64,000 bases of DNA from Cyclobacteriaceae bacterium (GTDB lineage: Bacteria; Bacteroidota; Bacteroidia; Cytophagales; Cyclobacteriaceae), in NCBI GenBank assembly GCA_019638255.1, contig JAHBUD010000003.1, positions 124,001 through 188,000 of the forward strand, written 5' to 3'. Made by a program: the position numbers and the translations under genes. Below are positions 57,799 through 64,000 of the stretch, piece after piece. The notes beneath the pieces were generated by a model. It was not told where the DNA came from. It made no database searches and was given only the letters and a program-made list of their open reading frames with translations. Position 1 is the stretch's first letter; each line of letters begins with the position of its first letter.

Positions 57799-60744
57799 TT
57801 ACTTTTTCTTTTTCAGTTTATCAGCTTCCTCCAGGGCACTGGCGGCATACGTATCAAATCCAACACGGGCTGCTTCGGCAGCATAAACAACCCACAACCG
57901 GTAGGAGTTAGTGTTTAGCTGAATCGCTTCGGCCAGGATAGAATAAGCCTTAAGATCGTCCTGCGAGTTCATTTTAAAGTATCGTGCGGCTGCAATCACA
58001 CCGTCTTCGAAAAATGGATTATAATTCGAAAGAACAGTATAGTTTCTATACGCTACAGCTTCATCATTATGCATTTCGCCCAGTAGTGCCTCGTAAAGGA
58101 TTTTTTCAAGCTCCCTGTTTTTTTTGAACGAGATACCACTGTTTAGCCGGTTTGTCAACGATTTTGTATCGCCTTGCCAGGCGAATAACATCATCTCGAA
58201 ATGAACTAACTTCTCCAGCAAATCCGGATTTTCTATCGGTATGCCACTGGTTTGATTCAGATAGCGGATGGCTGTTTTGGTATTCATGAGATCAAATTGT
58301 CGTTCAGCCATTTCCAGCAATGCTGAAACTTTGAAATGATTGTTCGTGAAGGTAGCGATGATTTTATTGAACAGCGTGGTGTCATTAGCGCTTAGCCGAT
58401 ATCGACAGAATTGATATTTCTCCAGATCATTGAGGCCATCTAATGTAGTGGTGGTTAGCACTTTCTTTAGTTGTCTCCCGATTTCCTGTATGCTTTCATC
58501 CTGATGCTTGGTGAGTGAATCGGCTTCACGAATGGCCTCTGCCATATAGCGACCTTCTGCAAACGCTATTGCATTGTACAGCTTTGCTTCCTTGTAATCG
58601 AATTGTACAGCGTATTCAAAACTTTTCAGGGCAAGATCTGGACAACCCTGTTCAAGCGCCCACAAGCCCGCTATGTAGTTGTATTTGCCTTGCATAATCT
58701 GGCTGAGATAGGCCAACTGGCTAAGGATAGAGAGGGCTTTGGTTACATTATTCTGATGGTAATAAGCTTGTGCCAACGATGCTTTTAAGGCTTCCTGATA
58801 GTCGATGTTCATGGTGTCTGACACCAGTTTATCTATCCGATGAAGTGTGGTTGTATCAATATCCTTGAGCGAATGTACCAGGTGATTGTTCAGCAAAGAG
58901 GCGGAGGCGATGGTTAAAGGTTCATCAACAATCGGATCAAATGAGTAGTCAAAACGTTGTTGTTGAAGGGTTGCTACGGCCATGGCATTACTGATGGTTA
59001 GTAGCGATTTGCTTTGAAATTGAAGCAGGAGGGAGTCAACTTTTATGGGCAGGTACTCCTGACCAATCAGGGCAATAATATTGGTTTCGGCTGTAGCTTT
59101 CGTTGAGCTTGTTTTTCGGGCAGCATCAAAAAAGTAAATGGCAGAGTCAAGCTTATGTATTTTAGTGTAGGAGTACCCCAGGTTGTTTTCGATGGCGCCA
59201 TTTCCCGGAAATGTTTTCAATGCACTTGAAAAAGCAGCTATCGACTCAAAAGTTTTGTCTTCCCGTATGGTCAGGTTCGCTTCATTGACAAGCGAAAAAG
59301 GTGTAGGTCTTTTACCGTTAGCCAGTCCGTAATGATTATATGCGTTGGTCAGGTTGTTTTTCTGAGCTTCAAGCTTAGCCAGGGCATAGTTCGAGCGGTT
59401 GTTTTCAAAACCATACCTATGTCCTTGCTGGTAGTAAACTTCGGCCAGCACAGGTTTATCAATCAGTTCATATAAATCGCCCAGGTGATTATAGAAGCCT
59501 GACATACTGTTGTAAATGTATTCGCGCCAGCCGGAGTAGAAAACAAAAGCCATAGTAGCAATCAATCCGGCAAACCGAAAAGTAAAATACGGCATACGGG
59601 TGGGCTTGTATAAAACCTGCCAGGCATTCAGGCTCTCCGCCATCATAATTATAAAATTGGAGATGAAGTAAAGCAGGAAAATAGCTCCGTAACCAATATG
59701 ACTGAACAAAATAGCATCGTGAATTACCTTAATGGCCGGATCATTGTAATTGCCGAGAATCAGGCCGATGGTAAGGAAAGTTATCCCAGCCAAAGCCGTT
59801 ATTAGGTATGCTCCGTAAGGATTAAACTTTAAAATATTATCATAGAGTATTTCGCGATGTTGAAACCCCCATATTCCAAGCCATGCAGAAACGGTAAGCA
59901 GAAGATACACGTTGATGTAAAGAATGTTCCAATCCAACAGTTTTATTTCGTGTAGATAGGCCAGCACTAGGTTTACCATATACACCACGCTGATGATGCT
60001 GAAATGCCGAAGACTTTTTGAAGATGATGTGCCCGTGCTTGTGATGTAGACAAAAGAGGCTGGAATTTCATGAGCCACCATCAGTATAAATATTATAGAC
60101 AGCACTATGCCAGGACCATAGGCCGTAACAGAAAGGTGAAGGAAGGGAGCGCTAACAGTTGAAAAGGAATAAATGGCAAGCGCCAGCATTACGGTGAGCA
60201 GGAGGAATGTGATTAATCGGTAAAGGAACGGTGTATAGGATTTAATCACATTGAAATAGAAAGCAGGTAGAATGTAAAGAGCAAGCACGAGAATAGGGAC
60301 GATTCTGCCGGTTAAACCAAACAGTTGCAATACTTCAACGCGAAGACTGACAATGAATAATATGAACAACGCCATGCCCACTAAATACCAGAATCTTTCC
60401 AACGTAGTGATAACGCATAGTAGTATGACGCTGCATAAGACCACACCAGTCAGAAAAATGTAAGACGCAGTTGTGTTTGGCTGAATTGTACTTCCGTTAA
60501 AATATTCGAACGTGAGATAGGATTCTATTGGTACCGAAATTTCGAAATCACCGATATCAAATGAATGACTTACGGTTTCAATAGTTTCCTGGTGGTGATG
60601 CGTATTCCACCGGATGACACTTTCAGCGCCTTTGAAATAACTGAACCAAAGAAAAATACACGAAGTGATGAGTACTACGCCAAGCCCATACCCGATAATC
60701 CGGTAATGAAGCGGCCAATTTTTCCAAAACCATCCAGAATGCAT
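57799..60744 (-). CDS. Large polytopic membrane protein with C-terminal TPR repeats
   Basis: A 981-residue protein of unknown function. Roughly the first 420 residues contain about ten to twelve membrane helices, opening with YRIIGYGLGVVLITSCIFLWF. A periplasmic loop at about 40-95 (SFDIGDFEISVPIESYLTFEYF) separates the first two. Residues about 425-980 form TPR-like helical repeats, for example LGDLYELIDKPVLAEVYYQQGHRYG, AIENNLGYSYTKIHKLDSAIYFFDAAR and YSILAEAIQLNTNSYRLWVVYAAEAAR. The layout (membrane core plus TPR) recalls assembly or gliding-related scaffolds, but no family was recognised. It ends 9 bp from the SET stop and is convergent with it. Confidence 0.75.
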   Translation of the reverse strand: MHSGWFWKNWPLHYRIIGYGLGVVLITSCIFLWFSYFKGAESVIRWNTHHHQETIETVSHSFDIGDFEISVPIESYLTFEYFNGSTIQPNTTASYIFLTGVVLCSVILLCVITTLERFWYLVGMALFILFIVSLRVEVLQLFGLTGRIVPILVLALYILPAFYFNVIKSYTPFLYRLITFLLLTVMLALAIYSFSTVSAPFLHLSVTAYGPGIVLSIIFILMVAHEIPASFVYITSTGTSSSKSLRHFSIISVVYMVNLVLAYLHEIKLLDWNILYINVYLLLTVSAWLGIWGFQHREILYDNILKFNPYGAYLITALAGITFLTIGLILGNYNDPAIKVIHDAILFSHIGYGAIFLLYFISNFIIMMAESLNAWQVLYKPTRMPYFTFRFAGLIATMAFVFYSGWREYIYNSMSGFYNHLGDLYELIDKPVLAEVYYQQGHRYGFENNRSNYALAKLEAQKNNLTNAYNHYGLANGKRPTPFSLVNEANLTIREDKTFESIAAFSSALKTFPGNGAIENNLGYSYTKIHKLDSAIYFFDAARKTSSTKATAETNIIALIGQEYLPIKVDSLLLQFQSKSLLTISNAMAVATLQQQRFDYSFDPIVDEPLTIASASLLNNHLVHSLKDIDTTTLHRIDKLVSDTMNIDYQEALKASLAQAYYHQNNVTKALSILSQLAYLSQIMQGKYNYIAGLWALEQGCPDLALKSFEYAVQFDYKEAKLYNAIAFAEGRYMAEAIREADSLTKHQDESIQEIGRQLKKVLTTTTLDGLNDLEKYQFCRYRLSANDTTLFNKIIATFTNNHFKVSALLEMAERQFDLMNTKTAIRYLNQTSGIPIENPDLLEKLVHFEMMLFAWQGDTKSLTNRLNSGISFKKNRELEKILYEALLGEMHNDEAVAYRNYTVLSNYNPFFEDGVIAAARYFKMNSQDDLKAYSILAEAIQLNTNSYRLWVVYAAEAARVGFDTYAASALEEADKLKKKK

Positions 60745-60826
60745 AGCAAAAAAACTATTGGCAAGCTACTAGTTTTTAATGATTCACAAACCAGCCACGC
60801 TTAGTTTGATTGTTGCGTTGACGATA

Positions 60827-61114
60827 TCAGTCTATTACTTTGGGAACACTGAAATAATCTCCTGCTTTGTTAGGAGCATTAGATAAAGCTTCCTGGTTTG
60901 TCAACTTATTCTCTGCCTTATCTTCCCGAAAAGCATTTACTTCGGTGCTCATGGTGGTAAGAGGCTCAACATTCGCTGTGTCCACTTCGTTGAGTTTTTC
61001 AACCCAGGTAATAATAGCACTCATGTCAGCCATCATTTTTTCAGCCTCGGCTTCACCTACTTCTAAGCGGGCCAGGTGGGCAATTTTATCCAGAAGTTCA
61101 TGCGTGATTTTCAT
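60827..61114 (-). CDS. gatC: Aspartyl/glutamyl-tRNA amidotransferase subunit C
   Basis: GatC, 95 residues, the small scaffold of the GatCAB amidotransferase that converts Glu-tRNA(Gln)/Asp-tRNA(Asn). Family features are IAHLARLEVGEAEAEKM and VEPLTTMSTEVNAFREDKAEN, ending with GDYFSVPKVID. gatA and gatB are not beside it. Its ATG overlaps the stop of the PlsC gene (ATGA), so translation is coupled to an unrelated acyltransferase. Confidence 0.95.
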   Translation of the reverse strand: MKITHELLDKIAHLARLEVGEAEAEKMMADMSAIITWVEKLNEVDTANVEPLTTMSTEVNAFREDKAENKLTNQEALSNAPNKAGDYFSVPKVID

Positions 61115-61836
61115 GCAATATGCCTTTTCAATTCCGCTTCAATAATGGTGCGCACTTTCTCTTTTAATATTGTTACATCTTTTGCTGTCATTCCTGTGGT
61201 TTCAATGGGCTCATGAATAATGATTTTAATCGGCTTCCACCGGATCAAAAATTCTTCAGGCGGTAAAATTATCCAATTATTAGGCAAGGTTACCGGTACT
61301 ACGGGAATTTGTTTCTCGATGGCGATGCGAAAAGCACCATCCTTGAAAGGCCCCATTGCCGGTTCACCTAATGTAACAATCCCACCTTCTGGATAGATAA
61401 CTAAGCTCTTCCCCTTATCAATGGCCTTTAAAGATTTTTTAAATGTACCCGATCGGCTTTTTAAATCTTGCCGGTTTACGGTGATGTGCAGCTTTCGATA
61501 CATAAAACCAAACAATGGTATATGCTCCATATCATTCTTGCCAACGAAAATACTATTGTGAGGATTTAACCCCATGACGGGAATATCGGCATAGGAAAAA
61601 TGATTTGGGCAAAAGATGTAAGATCGTTTCGGGTTAAGCTTGCCCAGTACTTCAACCGACCAAGGCATAGCCGTTAATGTAAAAAGCACATAGGCCCACC
61701 AGCGATTGATCATTCCAACCAGTTTGAATTTTTTAGGAAACAGAATGGGTATGAGAAAGAGAATGAAGAAAATGAGAAACAGTAATGAAAACACTATGAT
61801 TACATAGCCTGTGTATAAGCCTCTTATGATTTTCAT
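61111..61836 (-). CDS. 1-acyl-sn-glycerol-3-phosphate acyltransferase (PlsC family)
   Basis: A 241-residue lysophospholipid acyltransferase. The catalytic HX4D motif is NHFSYAD near residue 77, and the acceptor-binding motif VIYPEGGIV near 147. The N-terminus holds a membrane helix (YVIIVFSLLFLIFFILFLIPILF). It should add the second acyl chain to make phosphatidic acid, or another lipid. It is followed with a 4-bp overlap by gatC and preceded after 20 bp by the M24 peptidase, forming a leftward run. Confidence 0.93.
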   Translation of the reverse strand: MKIIRGLYTGYVIIVFSLLFLIFFILFLIPILFPKKFKLVGMINRWWAYVLFTLTAMPWSVEVLGKLNPKRSYIFCPNHFSYADIPVMGLNPHNSIFVGKNDMEHIPLFGFMYRKLHITVNRQDLKSRSGTFKKSLKAIDKGKSLVIYPEGGIVTLGEPAMGPFKDGAFRIAIEKQIPVVPVTLPNNWIILPPEEFLIRWKPIKIIIHEPIETTGMTAKDVTILKEKVRTIIEAELKRHIA

Positions 61837-61856
61837 TGCTGAATGAATGAAAAAAA

Positions 61857-63188
61857 TTACTGTCGGTTGACCCCGTTGGACCCTGGGATAATAAGTAAGT
61901 CGCGCTGACGGCCATCGATGTAGCGAAATCCGGTTTCATCAAAGTAGCCGTCTTCTTCTAATTGTATGCGGATTTCTTTCCTCCACTCCTGAATGTAGAC
62001 CGAAGCGTTTAACTCAATAGAGTAGGCTGTGTTGTAATGCAACGGATAATCACCGGTGTGAGGTACTCCGCCTTGCATATCCCACATGCCAATGGTTGTT
62101 CCTGCGGCATGTCCATGAAACCCGATAGGGTGGGTATAGATAGAAGGAGTAATGCCCTGGCTAATAGCCTGTTTGCGTGAATCTGCTAAAACCTGATTGC
62201 CGGTTTTACCAAGTTTAAAATTGCTGGTTAAAATATCCTGAAGCTTATTTCCCCGTCCGAAGGCCATTTTCAGATAATCAGGTGCATCAGTTTCGTCAGG
62301 TTTTAACACATAGGCATGTTGTTGCGTGTCGGTATTAAGGCGCAGGTATGTAATGCCAAAATCAACGTGTAGTAAATCACCCGGAAGAATGACGTAAGGC
62401 TGAGGACGTTTACTGAAAATAGCTTCCGATTCGTTGCGTTGAATGGAAACACTGGGTTGAAACCAGGTGTCAAGTTTCAATTCTTTTATTTTTTCGCGAT
62501 ACCACCACACCACATCTTCGGTGGTAGTAATACCGGGGTGAATTACCTTTTCTGAAAATCCTTCAGCAATAATATCGTGCGCTATCCGGCAGATTTGCTG
62601 GTAAATAATCATCTCACGCTCGGTACGTGTTTCCAGCCAGCCAACGGCCAGTTTTTCGGCAGAGGTAATATTAGTTTGTAATTTTTTTGGCAATGCTTTA
62701 ATTAATTTTTGGTGATGGGAGTAGGTGAGCCCATCGGCATGACCGTAATGATCAGAGAAGTTGACTCCGATTTTCTTAGGGCTTCGCTCTTCGATAATCT
62801 TACCTAATTGTGCCCATTGGTCGGGTTGTGAATCCGGATCCCATGAACGTTTGAAAATTTTTCCAACATCGTACCGCGATACGGCCAGGCATTCAATTCC
62901 TTTATCAGTACCCTGATCGAACATAACCAACATGGTAGTTCTACGGGCAGCAAACCAGGTGGCTGGCAAAAATGTTCGAATAACAGGGTCTTCATTGTAT
63001 TCACTGCTGATGAGTACCCACATGTCGAATCCTTCCCTGCGCATGAGTGATGGCAGTACCGTCCTGATGCGATCTTCAAGAAGCTCATCGATTACTTTGG
63101 CTTGTTCGCGTTGGGTTAATATTACAGGGTATTGTCCGTATGTTGATATTATAAATAGTGTGAGTAGAAAGCTGAAAAATATTCTCAT
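61857..63188 (-). CDS. Exported M24-family metallopeptidase (Xaa-Pro aminopeptidase-like)
   Basis: A 443-residue exported M24 peptidase of the pita-bread fold. The signal peptide MRIFFSFLLTLFIISTYGQ begins at ATG 63188; the frame extends upstream to 63236, but that would bury the signal. The metal-binding set is visible: two Asp in HVDFGITYLRLNTDTQ, His in GFHGHAAGT, and Glu residues in SIELNAS and IQLEEDG. It probably removes N-terminal residues before proline or cleaves related peptides outside the cytoplasm. It precedes plsC-gatC on the strand. Confidence 0.9.
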   Translation of the reverse strand: MRIFFSFLLTLFIISTYGQYPVILTQREQAKVIDELLEDRIRTVLPSLMRREGFDMWVLISSEYNEDPVIRTFLPATWFAARRTTMLVMFDQGTDKGIECLAVSRYDVGKIFKRSWDPDSQPDQWAQLGKIIEERSPKKIGVNFSDHYGHADGLTYSHHQKLIKALPKKLQTNITSAEKLAVGWLETRTEREMIIYQQICRIAHDIIAEGFSEKVIHPGITTTEDVVWWYREKIKELKLDTWFQPSVSIQRNESEAIFSKRPQPYVILPGDLLHVDFGITYLRLNTDTQQHAYVLKPDETDAPDYLKMAFGRGNKLQDILTSNFKLGKTGNQVLADSRKQAISQGITPSIYTHPIGFHGHAAGTTIGMWDMQGGVPHTGDYPLHYNTAYSIELNASVYIQEWRKEIRIQLEEDGYFDETGFRYIDGRQRDLLIIPGSNGVNRQ

Positions 63189-63237
63189 AGGTGATAATTT
63201 AGTAGTTGGGATTAAATCTAAGTCTAGAATCTGCAAT

Positions 63238-63789
63238 TTAAAATCTCAAGATGCACCTTTCATTCTTAAGTATTTCCTGGGCACGCTCTACTTCAATATG
63301 CGATTTGGCATCGTCCATTTTTTCCTTAACGGCATTTTTAATTTCCTTCATTTGCATCGCCTCAATAAAGCGCTTAACATCTTCCTGATTCTCCAGGATA
63401 AGTTTTGGCACCGGGGTTGGTTTGTCATTATCATCTTTTGCCACCATGGTAAAAAACGATGAATTAGTATGTTTCACGGCATGCGTCTTCACATTTAATG
63501 CTTCAACACGAATTCCGACTACCATGGATGAGCGCCCTACATAATTCACGGAACCATGCAACGAAACCAGTTCGCCCACTTCAACGGGTTGAAGAAATTC
63601 GACCTTATCAACCGTAACGGTTACACAATAGGTACTGGAGTGTTTACTGGCACACGCGTAAGCCACTTTATCCATCAATGAAAGTAAAATGCCCCCGTGA
63701 ATTTTTCCACCAAAGTTGGCATATGCCGGAATCATTAATTCTGTAATGATTGTTTGCGAGTACCGTACGGGTAAGGCTTCATCTTGCAT
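63238..63789 (-). CDS. Acyl-CoA thioesterase (hotdog fold)
   Basis: A 183-residue hotdog thioesterase of the YciA/BACH type. The family core is ANFGGKIHGGILLSLMDKVAYACASKH near 20-47 (Asp in LMDK likely catalytic), followed by VTVDKVEFLQPVEVGELVSLHG. The C-terminal 50 residues are a helical, charged extension. It hydrolyses acyl-CoA to free acid and CoA. It precedes the M24 peptidase on the same strand; the 49-bp spacing to the M24 ATG allows co-transcription. Confidence 0.93.
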   Translation of the reverse strand: MQDEALPVRYSQTIITELMIPAYANFGGKIHGGILLSLMDKVAYACASKHSSTYCVTVTVDKVEFLQPVEVGELVSLHGSVNYVGRSSMVVGIRVEALNVKTHAVKHTNSSFFTMVAKDDNDKPTPVPKLILENQEDVKRFIEAMQMKEIKNAVKEKMDDAKSHIEVERAQEILKNERCILRF

Positions 63790-63836
63790 AGAGATACGAT
63801 TAAGAAATTCAAGATAGGGGAATCCTGAAAATAGTC

Positions 63837-64000
63837 CTACTCGGTTGAACCAGAAGTATGCAATAGCTTCTTACTGAGCATGGCAAAGCGGATAAACATG
63901 GCGGTAGCCGTTATGGTCAAACCGATCAGCAAACCCAACCATATTCCAATGGCGCCATAATCCAGTTTGAAACCAAGCCAATAGCCAAGGGGCAAACTGA
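63837..64000 (-). CDS. MATE-family efflux transporter, C-terminal end (partial)
   Basis: The last 54 codons of a membrane protein whose 5' part lies past the window end. The frame reads LPLGYWLGFKLDYGAIGIWLGLLIGLTIT, the final-helix pattern of NorM/DinF-type MATE exporters (LGFxLxxGxxGIWxGLLIGL), then a short tail ending HTSGSTE. It is on the minus strand, upstream of the thioesterase in transcription order with a 47-bp gap. Confidence 0.85.
   Translation of the reverse strand, partial: SLPLGYWLGFKLDYGAIGIWLGLLIGLTITATAMFIRFAMLSKKLLHTSGSTE

Overview
The window is one contiguous stretch of a Bacteroidota chromosome, most likely Cytophagales. Three observations point there. Promoters with good matches follow the Bacteroidota pattern (TTTG, 19-20 nt, TAnnTTTG), and Shine-Dalgarno sequences are nearly absent. 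Typical gene families of the phylum are present: DUF3467 after rpoC, BshA of bacillithiol synthesis, a eukaryote-type (GT3) glycogen synthase, DUF6576-tailed rhomboids, DUF2490, and an ECF sigma / HEAT anti-sigma cluster. The DNA is moderately AT-rich. I saw no rRNA, CRISPR array, integrase, transposase or prophage. The species assignment is inference.

Layout. 1-8545: end of rpoB, rpoC, a DUF3467 gene, then the str operon rpsL-rpsG-fusA-rpsJ, which stops at a terminator instead of running on into the S10 cluster. 8543-14030: meaB with an orphan ABC substrate-binding lipoprotein, and divergently a CHASE2 protein followed by two tandem FecR-like/TPR exported paralogues. 14044-20556: sucD, then a leftward block of VWA protein, MoxR/Mg-chelatase-type AAA+ ATPase, AlbA_2 protein and PhoH, and a tiny lipoprotein. 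20576-30693: fatty-acid hydroxylase, bshA, a GH3/beta-lactamase fusion, mutL, two rhomboids, rlmN. 30788-34165: a DgcN/DgcA-like pair (DUF1611 plus dipeptide-epimerase family) and an OprP-type porin. 34224-42069: clpB, GT3 glycogen synthase, an Ada-like repair protein, an A-type Fe-S protein and small membrane proteins.

42153-47984 is an inducible-mutagenesis locus. A LexA-like XRE/S24 repressor is divergent from an operon of DinB polymerase, a 2H-phosphoesterase-like protein and a DnaE2-like polymerase. Two palindromic boxes with the same half-sites lie in the shared promoter. This is the best candidate for a little-described system in the window.

48088-64000: dtd and ddpX (D-amino-acid handling), a DUF433/DUF5615 toxin-antitoxin pair, a MazG-like hydrolase, comB, gcvT and tRNA-Pro(CGG). 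Then come an ECF sigma factor, an anti-sigma with HEAT repeats, two DUF4097-like proteins, DUF2490, a SET-domain protein, a large membrane/TPR protein, gatC, a PlsC acyltransferase, an M24 peptidase, an acyl-CoA thioesterase and the 3' end of a MATE exporter.

Most of the window is housekeeping. The unusual material is domain decay inside otherwise conserved genes (GH3 catalytic residues, A-type Fe-S cysteines, MutL metal motif, DnaE PHP residues), dispersed-repeat insertions that touch coding sequence (dnaE stop codon, the Ada linker), and a few small modules of unknown function. Several leftward genes have only TTG or GTG as the longest start; where an internal ATG fits better I have moved the start and said so.
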